Shown here: piece by piece, positions 1 through 9,273 of the stretch | Numbering within the stretch: the first letter of the stretch is position 1 | How the letters are laid out: every line of letters starts with the position of its first letter | Notes under the pieces: model-generated | What the model saw: only the letters and a program-made list of their open reading frames with translations | What the model was told of the DNA's origin: nothing | The model's database searches: none | Source: Pedobacter roseus | GTDB taxonomy: Bacteria > Bacteroidota > Bacteroidia > Sphingobacteriales > Sphingobacteriaceae | DNA length: 64,000 nucleotides | Direction: 5' to 3' | Assembly: GCF_014395225.1 (NCBI RefSeq) | Contig: NZ_CP060723.1 | Span: forward strand, 3,782,001 to 3,846,000 | Translations under genes and position numbers: made by a program

Positions 1-1322
1 GTTTTACCCTGTTTTACCTGTGCTTCGGCAAGCAATAAATAAGTTTCGCCCAGGCGCATCAGGATAAAATCTTTGATCATCGCGTACCCAAAAGTATCGT
101 TCGGATCAAAAGCACCCCATTTGGTCGTACTCGGACAAATATTGATCAGGGTATCTGGTCCTGTAAAAGGCACCTGTTTGCCATATCTTGCGGCATAAGT
201 AGGGTTCGGATCATTGTAATAGTATCTTCTACGGATATTGTATTGAGAATTTCTGATATCTTTTCCCTTATACAAGCCATATAAAACCCAGTTACTTAAA
301 CGCAAACGGCCAATGGAGCGGCCACCCAACGAATCGGCCAATGCCATACCGGCAATATTGTAATAGGCTGCACCCCAAACCCTACGTTGTTGCGGGTTAT
401 CGGTAATACCGCCTACCACACTGGTTGGATTTTCTTGTTCTAACACCCAAATGGCTTCCGTATTGCCCTGCGAGCGTCTTTGGTTTCCATATTGAAACAT
501 ATCAGAATAATAGTCGCCGCCAACACTGGTTTTAACGCCATAGCGGTTTTTGATTAAACTGAACTTTCCGCTGGCAATAATGGCCTGCGCCTGCTGTTCG
601 GCCAAATCTGGTTTATTCATTCTAAGGTACACCTCAGCAAGGAGCTGCATGGCCATAAAACGGTTGGCCCTACCGTACATTTTGCCTTTTGAATTGGTTT
701 TCACCGCTTCGATATCAGGTAAGTTTGCCGCAGCATAAATAAGATCGCTTACAATAAAATTGTTTACATCATCAAGCGGTGCCCGCACAAAATCGGTTTT
801 TGGACCGCTTAAGGCATGAACAATCAAAGGCACACCACCATAACAGGTAGCCAGGTTATTATAGGCATAAGCCCTGAAGAATTTAGCTTCGGCACTTACC
901 TGGCTTTTTCCTTTGGCACTTAACGAATTAACCGAAGGGTTTTCGATCCCATCAACAATAATGTTGGTTAAATTAATCATGATGTAGTTTCTGTTCCAGG
1001 TGCGGGCAGAACCATTATCGGTAGGGGTTAAAGTGGCATAGTTATAATAAGGGATTTCTACGCCCTGCTGGTTATTGGTTGCATTGGCAACATCGGTACC
1101 CACCTGCCAAACACTTGGCCATCCCTGTTGGTCAGACCACGAAAAAATGGTGCTGGTATGGTTATATAAACCGATTAAAGAGGCCTCGAAGCCCAGGGAA
1201 TCGGTGAGGGTTAATGGGGTATATGAAGAAAAGGGTTTTTCATCCAGAAATGCTTTTTTACATGATGAAAATGCAAAAAGTAATACCGCTAATGCTGCTA
1301 TGATGGTTATATTCTTTTTCAT
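1..1322 (-). CDS. SusD/RagB-family outer-membrane glycan-binding lipoprotein (C-terminus outside window)
   Basis: The gene starts at the ATG at 1322 and stays open to the window edge, giving about 440 residues without a stop; the C-terminus is missing. The N-terminus has a lysine-rich start, a hydrophobic stretch and a lipobox ending FSSC, so it should be a lipoprotein on the cell surface. The SusD-type TPR motif RLGETYLLLAEA is read near the window edge, and an AKFFRAYAYNNLA helix occurs earlier. SusD proteins cap the SusC channel and capture the oligosaccharide. It lies 11 bp behind the SusC gene and is surely cotranscribed with it. The family assignment is firm; the glycan bound cannot be read from the sequence. 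Confidence 0.93.
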   Translation of the reverse strand, partial: MKKNITIIAALAVLLFAFSSCKKAFLDEKPFSSYTPLTLTDSLGFEASLIGLYNHTSTIFSWSDQQGWPSVWQVGTDVANATNNQQGVEIPYYNYATLTPTDNGSARTWNRNYIMINLTNIIVDGIENPSVNSLSAKGKSQVSAEAKFFRAYAYNNLATCYGGVPLIVHALSGPKTDFVRAPLDDVNNFIVSDLIYAAANLPDIEAVKTNSKGKMYGRANRFMAMQLLAEVYLRMNKPDLAEQQAQAIIASGKFSLIKNRYGVKTSVGGDYYSDMFQYGNQRRSQGNTEAIWVLEQENPTSVVGGITDNPQQRRVWGAAYYNIAGMALADSLGGRSIGRLRLSNWVLYGLYKGKDIRNSQYNIRRRYYYNDPNPTYAARYGKQVPFTGPDTLINICPSTTKWGAFDPNDTFGYAMIKDFILMRLGETYLLLAEAQVKQGK

Positions 1323-1333
1323 GATAATAAAAT

Positions 1334-4318
1334 TTAACGTAATGAAACATTTAAACCGAATACAAAAGTCCTGGTGATGGGATAGTTATTTACCCAGTCT
1401 AAAGAGCCACGGGTGAAATAATTGTTTTCAGGATCCCAGCCTACCCATTTGGTAAAGGTGTGCAGGTTACGGCCACTGGCGTAAACGGTTAAACTACCCA
1501 GGTGCAGTTTATCTAAAACCGACTGACCAAAAACGTAACTCAACGTAACATCCTTAATGCGGGTATAACTTGCATCCGAAGCATAGCCATATCCTAAAGT
1601 ATTGTTATAAGATAGTGCCGGCCTGGTTTGGCTCATGTTTTCAGGTGTCCAATATCCAATTTCGGCTGGTGTGTTTCTGCGGCCGGTTTCATCACCATAA
1701 GTTAAATCGGGGTTGTTTTTCGTCATTCCCTGTGCAGTTTGGATAAAAATGCTCAGGTTAACATTTTTGTAATGGAAAGTATTGGTAATCCCACCAGTCC
1801 ATTTTGGCGCAATCTGCCCTAGAATGGTCCTGTCATCAGCGGTAATTTTTCCATCACCATTTAAATCAGCAAATTTTAAGCTTCCTGGTTTTGCGGTTGG
1901 ATCCTGTTTTGAAACGTCTTCTCCAGTTTGCCAAACACCCGTCATTTTATAATCGTAAACAACACTAATCGGCTGACCTAAAAACCACCTGTTTCCTAAA
2001 TCGTCTTTCCCATCGCCATACAATGAAGTAATTTTGTTTTTATTGGTAGCGAATACCAGCATAGTTTCCCAACGGAATTTATCACCAACAAAATTTTGTG
2101 TATTTAAGGTGAGCTCTAAACCTCTGTTTTCTGTTTTACCAATATTATCGAATACTTTGCTGTAACCTGTGATGATCGGTAAACTTCTTTCCAATAATAA
2201 TCCACTGGTTTTGTTCTGGTAAGCCTCAATGCTACCGTTGATCCTGTTTTTAAGGATCCCAAAATCGATACCGATGTTGGCTGTTTTTGTGGTTTCCCAC
2301 TGTAATGAGGTATTACCCAGATTGCCAGCCTGTACACCAATGGTACTGATACCGTTAAATGGTGAGCGGGCAGTTCCATCAGTGGTAATGGTTCTGTAAA
2401 CCGGAATGGCTTCGTTACCCGTTTTGCCATAAGAAAGCCTTAATTTCAGGTTATTTACCAGGGAAACATTTTTCATAAAACTTTCGTTAGAAATGTTCCA
2501 GCCGATCGCTGCTGAAGGGAAAACGCCATATTTGGTGGTATTTACGCCAAATACCGATGAACCATCTCTACGAGCGGTTAAGGTTAATAAATAACGGCTA
2601 TCATACGAATAGAACAAACGTCCCATTTGCGAATTAAGGCCATACCTATCTCGGTAAGAAGCACTGGTTTGCGTAGCGCCGGCACCAATGTTGTCTAAAC
2701 CAAGTTCGTCGTTTATAAAGCCAACAGCACCAGCAGTGGTTTCGTTGTACTTACGTTCTTGTGCACTGTAAAGTGCAGTAAAATCGAAATGGTGCTTTTT
2801 AATATCTTTAGAATAGGTTAAAATATTCTCGATGGTATAACTGTTGGTAGAAGCATTAAAACTTCTGGCCGTACCCAGCATGTCGTTAGCTAAACGGCCG
2901 ATGTAACTTCCCTCCCGCTTAGGAAAATAAGTATACCCTGCATTTAACCTGAATTTTAAACCTGTTAATGCTCCCGGAAATTTAATTTCAGCATAACCGT
3001 TTCCATTAATATTTGTTGTCCTGCTGATCTGGGTAGTGTTTAAACCTAAAAGCGGATTGGTATACAACTGCTCAGGGTTCATTGGATAAATGGCATAGGT
3101 TCCGTTTGCATTATATTCTTGTCCGTAAGGGCTCATGGCTGTTGCAAACAATAAGTTTGCCCTTCCGCCATCATAATTGTTACTGGTAAGGAATAATGAC
3201 GTACCAACAGTTAAGAAACTGGTTACATTTACATCAAGGTTAGAACGCAGTGCAACACGGTTAAACTGGTAGCCTTTTACCACACCTTTTTGGTTGAGGT
3301 AATCACCAGAAATAAAATATTTTACATCAGGAGAGCCGCCTGAAATACTCAGGTTGTGATCTTGCATCTGTCCTTGTTGTGTTGCTTCTTTTACCCAATC
3401 TGTAGTGGTACCGGCATTGTAGGCCGGAAGTTCGCCAATATTAGGCACCGGACGCTGTTGTACCTGATTGGTCTGCTTTAAATAATCTGCATATTTTTGA
3501 AGATACTCTTCGCCACTGCGCGGAGTTAAAATATGCGCCAGGTTTTCTAATCCGGCATAACCGCTATAACGGATTACCGGTTTGCCCGAGGTTCCTCTTT
3601 TTGTGGTGATCAAAATTACACCATTTGAGCCGTTTGTACCATAAATTGCAGTTGCACTGGCATCTTTCAAAATTTCCATTGAAGCAATATCATTTGGATT
3701 GATATCATTCAGCGAACCGCCTGTTTTAGTCAAAGGAACACCATCTACTACCACATAAGGGCCTGAGTTGGCGTTTATAGAGTTCTGCCCACGTACAAGC
3801 GTTGCAGGTTCTTTACCCGGTACTGATGAAGTTGTTGTAACGTTAACCCCCGCAACCGCACCTTCTAAAGCTTGCATCACGTTGGTTACAGGTAATTGAG
3901 ACAGCCTTGCTTTAGGTACCGATACTACTGAACCGGTTACATCCGATCTTTTCTGCGTACCATAACCCACAACCACCACATCGTTTAATGTTTTGTCGCC
4001 AGCTTCCTGGAGTTTTACATTTACAACTGCCTGGCTGGCAACAACCTGCGTAATGGTAGTATAACCAATATAACTGTAAGATAAGCTCTCGCCTTTAGCA
4101 GCGGCGATCTTATACCTTCCGTTGCCGTCTGATACGACTACTTTTGCGGAAGTTAAGTTTTTTACGGTAACACCAGGGATCGGCACCCCTTTAGCATCCT
4201 GTACCGTACCGCTTATTTCTGCTGGAACAGTTTGGGCGATTAGATGACCCGCACCCGCAATAACGAATATTGCCAGCAGCGCCATATACTTTAATGATAA
4301 TAGTAATTTTTTTTGCAT
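1334..4318 (-). CDS. SusC/RagA-family TonB-linked outer-membrane transporter
   Basis: This 994-residue protein has a signal peptide (cleavage after HLIAQ, about residue 29), then a carboxypeptidase-regulatory-like beta-sandwich (about 31-108), a TonB box region (DVVVVGYGTQKR, about 113-125), a plug domain (about 125-230) with the MEILKDASATAIYG motif, and a large C-terminal beta barrel ending in an aromatic strand (TFVFGLNVSLR). It imports oligosaccharides across the outer membrane, driven by TonB-ExbBD, together with the SusD lipoprotein just downstream. There is no STN domain and no ECF sigma/anti-sigma pair nearby, in keeping with control by the hybrid two-component protein of this locus. 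The length is usual for the family. Confidence 0.95.
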   Translation of the reverse strand: MQKKLLLSLKYMALLAIFVIAGAGHLIAQTVPAEISGTVQDAKGVPIPGVTVKNLTSAKVVVSDGNGRYKIAAAKGESLSYSYIGYTTITQVVASQAVVNVKLQEAGDKTLNDVVVVGYGTQKRSDVTGSVVSVPKARLSQLPVTNVMQALEGAVAGVNVTTTSSVPGKEPATLVRGQNSINANSGPYVVVDGVPLTKTGGSLNDINPNDIASMEILKDASATAIYGTNGSNGVILITTKRGTSGKPVIRYSGYAGLENLAHILTPRSGEEYLQKYADYLKQTNQVQQRPVPNIGELPAYNAGTTTDWVKEATQQGQMQDHNLSISGGSPDVKYFISGDYLNQKGVVKGYQFNRVALRSNLDVNVTSFLTVGTSLFLTSNNYDGGRANLLFATAMSPYGQEYNANGTYAIYPMNPEQLYTNPLLGLNTTQISRTTNINGNGYAEIKFPGALTGLKFRLNAGYTYFPKREGSYIGRLANDMLGTARSFNASTNSYTIENILTYSKDIKKHHFDFTALYSAQERKYNETTAGAVGFINDELGLDNIGAGATQTSASYRDRYGLNSQMGRLFYSYDSRYLLTLTARRDGSSVFGVNTTKYGVFPSAAIGWNISNESFMKNVSLVNNLKLRLSYGKTGNEAIPVYRTITTDGTARSPFNGISTIGVQAGNLGNTSLQWETTKTANIGIDFGILKNRINGSIEAYQNKTSGLLLERSLPIITGYSKVFDNIGKTENRGLELTLNTQNFVGDKFRWETMLVFATNKNKITSLYGDGKDDLGNRWFLGQPISVVYDYKMTGVWQTGEDVSKQDPTAKPGSLKFADLNGDGKITADDRTILGQIAPKWTGGITNTFHYKNVNLSIFIQTAQGMTKNNPDLTYGDETGRRNTPAEIGYWTPENMSQTRPALSYNNTLGYGYASDASYTRIKDVTLSYVFGQSVLDKLHLGSLTVYASGRNLHTFTKWVGWDPENNYFTRGSLDWVNNYPITRTFVFGLNVSLR

Positions 4319-4493
4319 AATATAATTTGGTTAGTTATTAGGGGTAAAAATCAATTACAGCATAATTGACATTTTTCTTTCCGCGGTCAATCAGAGACTT
4401 TCCTGATGACGGGTAATGGTGATTTAGTTACATGTAGGGATAGTTTTATATTTGGATTAAACAAATTACGCACAAATATCACCTACCCAGTGA

Positions 4494-4524
4494 GGGGTAA
4501 TACGGTAATTAAGGGGGTTAAATT
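4494..4524 (-). promoter_or_regulatory. Candidate operator of the hybrid two-component regulator upstream of susC
   Basis: On the plus strand two G-tract half-sites occur in the same orientation: GGGGTAAT, an 11-bp spacer, then GGGGGTTAAATT. The repeat period is about 20 bp, two turns of the helix. The same arrangement, with the same 11-bp spacer, precedes the other operon head of this locus at 10765-10797. Binding by the AraC-type domain of the regulator at 10830-14876 is inferred; direct repeats on one helix face suit a dimeric AraC-family protein. Confidence 0.5.
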
Positions 4525-4647
4525 CTGATTTTATGTTAAAAAAACGCTGTTTTAAGCAATTTTGGAGATTTAGCAGGATTTTTAAACGTTAAAAAAACGT
4601 TTATTTTGATAAATACAAGTATAGTCTTATTTAGCCCAAATGAAAAG

Positions 4648-4687
4648 GATGCACACAGATATCAATCTGTGTTTATCTGTGTGCATC
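4648..4687 (-). terminator. Hairpin downstream of the DUF2264 enzyme gene
   Basis: Perfect 13-bp arms (GATGCACACAGAT at 4648-4660 and its complement at 4675-4687) enclose a 14-nt loop. The element also contains ATCTGTG repeated in direct orientation, a sequence style common in dispersed intergenic repeats. No clear T-tract follows on the minus strand, so it may act as a repeat or mRNA 3' end rather than a strong intrinsic terminator. Confidence 0.45.
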
Positions 4688-4735
4688 TGTGGTTAAAAAT
4701 TCTCAACTTAATAGCATTACGCTAAGGTTGATATA

Positions 4736-5977
4736 TTATCTTAAATCGGCACTGTGATCGTTAGGGAAATCTTCTCCGGTCCAGATGCGCTGCGCACTCC
4801 ACTTTGCAGGCGGGTTAGACCAAAAGGGATCGCTGGCAGGCAAACCAAGAGGAAGAAAAATATTGGTACAGATGTAAGGACTACCCTGGTTATTATAAAA
4901 ATCGCCAAGATCGGGCTGCGAACCGTATAAACCTATGGTTAACCAACCGTTTTTATAAGTGCCAGGGCTTTCGAGTGTTTTTTTGATTACAGCGGTAAGC
5001 GCACAGCGTACCTGTTCAGGACTTAGCTGTTTAGGTAAGGCTTTTCTATAAGCCATATCTGCCAGATGGTGAAAGGCACCACCACGGTAAACGATAGATC
5101 GGCCGGTAGCAGGATAAGTTCCATCGGTATTGATCAGGCGCTCCTGGATAATGGCATAACGTTCGTTTCTTTTCCTTATTTTTTCGAACATGCTGTTGTA
5201 ATCCTTTACCCTGGTTCCGATAATTTCGGCTATTTTGGCCAGGTATGGATGGATTACATAACTGTTATAGTAATCGAAAGCATAAGTGCTGCCATCTTTA
5301 TACATGCCATCGCCCACATACCATTGCTCCATTTGCTGTAAGGCATAATCAACACGCATCGGATCCCAACTGTAGCCAAATTTGGCTAAAAAAGCCTCGT
5401 TCATGGCCGAAAACAGCAACCAGTTCGAAAATACGGGTTTAAATTTACGGGTGGTGACGATCGATTTCATCATCAGCGATTGGTTTTTCGCATCCAGGTG
5501 TTCCCATATCCATGGCGCCCTGATTAAGGCCAGTGCCACATAAGAAGCATCTACCAGTTGCTGCCCGCCTATATCATAGTTCATAAAATCTTTGGCGTTA
5601 GAATCGAGGGAGTTTTTCAAACCCTGTAACACCCATTCGCGGTATTGTTTGCGGAGTGCAATTTCCTCTGCGTCTCCATCTTCCAATTGCAGCCATGGTG
5701 CTATTCCGCTTAAAACACGGCCCAAAACCTCCACATATTGTACTTTTATGCGGTGTTCTTTATTATCAATATGGATGGAGGTAACCTGCGGCATCGCAAT
5801 ACGCAGACTATCTTTAGCCAGGTTATACAAAACCGGCTTTACCATTTTATCCATTTGTTGCAGCCAAAATTGTCTGTCGCTTAAGTTTTCGGCATTTTTT
5901 TTCTTTTTCTGTGCCGATACTGGTAAGGTTAAAGCAGCAATTGCGATCACCAATAAGCTTTTGTATAAAGTTTTCAT
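4736..5977 (-). CDS. DUF2264-domain secreted protein, GH154-like (candidate beta-glucuronidase)
   Basis: This 413-residue protein begins with a signal peptide (cleavage after PVSAQ, about residue 22). The rest matches the DUF2264 family, an all-helical fold of the (alpha/alpha)6 type, with recognisable blocks such as WLQLEDGDAEE, NWLLFSAMNEAFL, YGDG-like YVGDGMYKDGS, FDYYNSYVIHP and YPATGRSIVYRGGAF. DUF2264 proteins include CAZy family GH154, in which beta-glucuronidases acting on arabinogalactan side chains are known. The gene begins 1 bp after the GH105 gene stop and is the last gene of the enzyme operon. The fold is well supported; activity on glucuronic acid is inferred from family and neighbours. 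Confidence 0.82.
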   Translation of the reverse strand: MKTLYKSLLVIAIAALTLPVSAQKKKKNAENLSDRQFWLQQMDKMVKPVLYNLAKDSLRIAMPQVTSIHIDNKEHRIKVQYVEVLGRVLSGIAPWLQLEDGDAEEIALRKQYREWVLQGLKNSLDSNAKDFMNYDIGGQQLVDASYVALALIRAPWIWEHLDAKNQSLMMKSIVTTRKFKPVFSNWLLFSAMNEAFLAKFGYSWDPMRVDYALQQMEQWYVGDGMYKDGSTYAFDYYNSYVIHPYLAKIAEIIGTRVKDYNSMFEKIRKRNERYAIIQERLINTDGTYPATGRSIVYRGGAFHHLADMAYRKALPKQLSPEQVRCALTAVIKKTLESPGTYKNGWLTIGLYGSQPDLGDFYNNQGSPYICTNIFLPLGLPASDPFWSNPPAKWSAQRIWTGEDFPNDHSADLR

Positions 5978-5978
5978 T

Positions 5979-7094
5979 TTATTTCTTTAAAAATCTATAA
6001 TATTCACATCCTGCCAACAAGAAAGCACCCACGCCAAAATTAGAAGTCGAATTTTGATCAACAACCTGACCCGGAATGGCCTTCTCTCCTATGGGCTGTA
6101 CAAAACCAATTTTCCCGTTTTCCTGCAAAGCCGTTCCGCTAAGGTATTTCCAGCCTTTTATGGCGGCAGGCAGGTAAGTTTTTTCTTTGAGGTAACCGTT
6201 ATTAATTCCCCAGAGTAAACCATAGGTAAAAAAGGCCGTTCCACTGGTTTCGGGCCCTGGGGCATGTGCGGCATCCAACATACTCCTTGTCCAATAGCCT
6301 TCGGCCTGCTGACTTTTGACAATGGCATCGGCCATTCTTTTATATTTGCTGATGTACTCTTTTCGATGCTGATCGTTTTTGGGCAGATCCTTAAGCACTT
6401 TTGCCAAACCGGCGAAAACCCATCCATCACCACGCGCCCAGAAATCCTTTTGCCCGTTTACACTTTTATGTTTGGGGTACACGTATTTGGCATCGCGGTA
6501 ATAAAGCCCCGTTTCCTGATCGTACATAATGCTGTTGGCGTAGGAAAAGTATTCGTGCAATTTTTCGAGATATTGTTTATTGCCTGTGGTTTTGTAAAGT
6601 TTGGCCATTACCGGCATCACCATGTACAAACCATCGGCCCACCACCAGTAATCGTTTGCAGGTGTAGCCATTTCATATTCCATTACTTCTTTGGCCCTGG
6701 CTATTTTATATTCCTTTGGATCTAAATGATAGAGATCGATATAAGTTTGAAAGCAGATCTGCCAGTCTCCAAAAAGCACATAATCGTCGGTTTCACCATA
6801 TTTATATTTCCACTGGCTTTTATCGGTTGATTTTGCCCCCATCCATTGGTTGTGTGCAGCCCAATCTTCCGAATATTTACGATAGTTTTCATCCTTTGTT
6901 AAGGCAAATACCTCCATATTCCCGGTATGGTAGGCTGCATTATCCCAAAAAGCACGTACCTCGGCCTTGTTGTTGCTTTGCCAGTAACGGTTTACCTTAT
7001 TGATGATCTGGAGTATTTCTGGTCTTGTGTTTTGTGCCCTTACTATAACTGAAAACAATGTTGCCAGTATAAGTGTGATGTATATTTTCTTCAT
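5979..7094 (-). CDS. Glycoside hydrolase family 105 (unsaturated glucuronyl/galacturonyl hydrolase)
   Basis: The 371-residue protein has a signal peptide (cleavage near VRAQ, residue 21) followed by a GH88/GH105 (alpha/alpha)6 barrel. Landmarks are WWWADGLYMVMPVMA, with the probable catalytic acid Asp154, and FWARGDGWVFAGL (Arg221, Asp223). Enzymes of this family remove the 4,5-unsaturated uronic acid that polysaccharide lyases leave at the non-reducing end. Its presence implies that a lyase acts upstream in the same pathway, and the BNR-propeller protein at 9274-10662 is the obvious candidate. The start codon shares one base with the stop of the preceding GH43 gene (TAATG), so translation is probably coupled. 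Confidence 0.88.
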   Translation of the reverse strand: MKKIYITLILATLFSVIVRAQNTRPEILQIINKVNRYWQSNNKAEVRAFWDNAAYHTGNMEVFALTKDENYRKYSEDWAAHNQWMGAKSTDKSQWKYKYGETDDYVLFGDWQICFQTYIDLYHLDPKEYKIARAKEVMEYEMATPANDYWWWADGLYMVMPVMAKLYKTTGNKQYLEKLHEYFSYANSIMYDQETGLYYRDAKYVYPKHKSVNGQKDFWARGDGWVFAGLAKVLKDLPKNDQHRKEYISKYKRMADAIVKSQQAEGYWTRSMLDAAHAPGPETSGTAFFTYGLLWGINNGYLKEKTYLPAAIKGWKYLSGTALQENGKIGFVQPIGEKAIPGQVVDQNSTSNFGVGAFLLAGCEYYRFLKK

Positions 7095-9256
7095 TATTTG
7101 ATTGGGTTTATTCCTTTCCTGGTTGGAATGACTTTTTTGATGGTACCATCGGCATTGAATTCCATTTTATCGATGCAAACCTCACGGTTATAACCTGCGG
7201 CGCTGCCCATACTGATTCCTTTCGGAATCGTAAAACGATGATATACCATGTACCATTCATCTTTTCCCGGAACCTGAATGACACTGTTGTGGCCAGTGCC
7301 ATAAATGCCCTCCGATGGTATCTTGGCTAAAATGAGGTTATTTTCAGGGATGGTGATCGGGCCTGTTGGGTTATCTGAATAACCATAACTTACCCTGTAA
7401 TTTTCGCTCCGGGTATCATCTTCCGACCATAGGAAATAATATTTTCCATTGCGGTAGAAAACCTCTGTCCCTTCCCTGAAATCCTTGGTCGGCGTAATTA
7501 TTTTTAGGGTACTGCTATCAATAGAAACCATATCATCGTTCAATTGTGCACAGGCCATGTAACCATTTCCCCAATAAAGATAAGTCTTGCCTGTTTTGCG
7601 GTCTGTAAATACATCCGGATCAATTTCCTGACCGTTTTTTATGCCTTTTGGCTTTTGATCAATCAATGCCTTGCCACTGTCTTTAAATGGCCCGTTCGGA
7701 TGATCGGAAACCGCAACACCTATTTTTTGGGCTGCAGTAAAATAGTAGAAATACTTAAATTCACCTCCGATTTTCTTCTCTGCAATGGTTGGCGCCCATG
7801 CATTTCTTTTCCCCCAGCTTACATCGCGGTTCAGGTCTAAAATGATGCCTTCATCTTTCCAGTTTACCAGGTCGGTAGAGGAAAATGTTTTAAAATAAGT
7901 ACCACTCCAGCCTGTAAAACCATCGCTGGTAGGGTATAAATAATATTTTGAGGTTTTATTGGAGTAAATAATTTCAGGATCAGCAAAGTAACCGGACAGC
8001 ACCGGATTATTATTTATTTCAGCCGATGCCGTAAAAGATTGGGCTGCTTTACCTGCTAATTTAATTTTGATATTTACTGCACCTTTACTGAAATCGATCG
8101 GTCCGGACGGAGAAATTTCAATGCCCGGAAAAGAAATAAATTGTGGATTTACCGCCTTTAAATTAGTACCATACTTAAGTGGAAAAAACACGGTGTTTTT
8201 GGCCGAATCGACCACAATATTATTGGTTTTGATAACAGAAGCAGTTGCCGATTCGAATATTGCCCGTGGCGAATACCATTTAGAAACCAATCGTGCCGCT
8301 TCAGCCGAGCTAATGGGCAAAACGGTACCGTGGCGCGGATGGAAGTTCATATTTACGGCTTCATCAACCACTTTAAAGTTTTTTAAATCCGTACTTCTGG
8401 TAAACTGGTAGCGGCCTTTCATGTACACATCGTACATCAGGATATAACCACTGTTATTATTAAGCTTAAATACCCCGGCACCTTCTACCGCCTCTTTGGT
8501 TTGCTGTAAATAATGATCTTCCTGCACATAACCACTAGTCAATTCACTCGAAACCGCTTTTTTAATGCCATTCCCTTCACCTTCTGTTTTGAAAAAAAGA
8601 TTGTATTTTCCATCGTGGTAAATAATATCACCATCGATACAAGAGCCATTTGTAGGACTAAAAAACAGTTGTTTCGGTTTAGTTTCCAGATCGGTAAAAT
8701 CTGAGTTGGCATAAGCGTAATAAATGATATCGGGCTGGTTGCCATGTTTCATCGACCAGTACACCATATATTTTTTGGCTTTCGCATCATAAATGGTTTG
8801 CGGTGCCCACACCCGTTTTAAACTGTCGTTTCCTTTAAACCGGTTCTGGATATTGACTACTTTAGAGCTCCAGTGGATTAAATCGGTTGATTTTAGCAGC
8901 ACCATTGCCCGGTTGGAATCCCATCCTTTAGCCGATTCCATATCGGTGGCCACCATGTAGAAAGTTTTGCTATCGGCACCACGCAAAATATGCGGATCGC
9001 GTACGCCTCCGCTTGAACTGATGTTTGCGGAAGATAAAATAGGCTGATCTTTATTCAGGGCCTTATAGGTGAAACCATCATTGCTGATGGCAAAGTGTAT
9101 GGCCTCTTCGGATTTATTATTCCCGGTAAAATATACAAACAGGTAAGCCGACATTTTTTCACCTGCAGCGGTTTTCTTTTGTGCTGATAGTTGAAAGGGG
9201 ATTAAAAAAGCCAGCAGCCATAAGCGCGAAATCAAGTTCATATTTAGTTTAATCAT
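7094..9256 (-). CDS. Double GH43 glycosidase (two five-bladed propeller domains in one chain)
   Basis: This 720-residue secreted protein (signal peptide to about residue 26) carries two GH43 domains. The N-terminal one (about 35-310) shows the acidic trio as RDPHI (Asp87), CIDGD (Asp208/210) and VEGAGVFK (Glu258). A beta-sandwich-like linker spans about 345-412. The C-terminal domain (about 415-700) shows FADPEII (Asp426), IDPDVF (Asp546/548) and REGTEVF (Glu595/598). Both domains therefore look catalytically complete. GH43 members are mostly alpha-L-arabinofuranosidases, beta-xylosidases or exo-galactosidases; the locus suggests arabinose or galactose removal. Subfamilies cannot be fixed by eye. 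The gene lies 17 bp after the BNR gene and overlaps the GH105 start. Confidence 0.87.
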   Translation of the reverse strand: MIKLNMNLISRLWLLAFLIPFQLSAQKKTAAGEKMSAYLFVYFTGNNKSEEAIHFAISNDGFTYKALNKDQPILSSANISSSGGVRDPHILRGADSKTFYMVATDMESAKGWDSNRAMVLLKSTDLIHWSSKVVNIQNRFKGNDSLKRVWAPQTIYDAKAKKYMVYWSMKHGNQPDIIYYAYANSDFTDLETKPKQLFFSPTNGSCIDGDIIYHDGKYNLFFKTEGEGNGIKKAVSSELTSGYVQEDHYLQQTKEAVEGAGVFKLNNNSGYILMYDVYMKGRYQFTRSTDLKNFKVVDEAVNMNFHPRHGTVLPISSAEAARLVSKWYSPRAIFESATASVIKTNNIVVDSAKNTVFFPLKYGTNLKAVNPQFISFPGIEISPSGPIDFSKGAVNIKIKLAGKAAQSFTASAEINNNPVLSGYFADPEIIYSNKTSKYYLYPTSDGFTGWSGTYFKTFSSTDLVNWKDEGIILDLNRDVSWGKRNAWAPTIAEKKIGGEFKYFYYFTAAQKIGVAVSDHPNGPFKDSGKALIDQKPKGIKNGQEIDPDVFTDRKTGKTYLYWGNGYMACAQLNDDMVSIDSSTLKIITPTKDFREGTEVFYRNGKYYFLWSEDDTRSENYRVSYGYSDNPTGPITIPENNLILAKIPSEGIYGTGHNSVIQVPGKDEWYMVYHRFTIPKGISMGSAAGYNREVCIDKMEFNADGTIKKVIPTRKGINPIK

Positions 9257-9273
9257 TGTGCGTTTCAGTTTAT

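Larger units (their letters stand above)
4319..4735. other. Intergenic control region between the enzyme operon and susC
   Basis: This gene-free stretch of 417 bp separates the DUF2264 enzyme gene from susC, both on the minus strand. It holds a hairpin just after the DUF2264 gene (4648-4687), a smaller inverted repeat with AAACGTT arms (4584-4602), the paired G-tract direct repeat (4494-4524), and a sequence read on the minus strand as GATATTTG (about 4472-4479) that is one base off the -7 consensus. It therefore probably holds both the end of the enzyme operon and the promoter for susCD. Confidence 0.6.

Noticed and set aside
2116..2430. Frame of 104 codons inside susC
   Set aside because: Lies fully within a clear SusC gene in another frame; a shadow, like the many other short frames opposite or within long genes.
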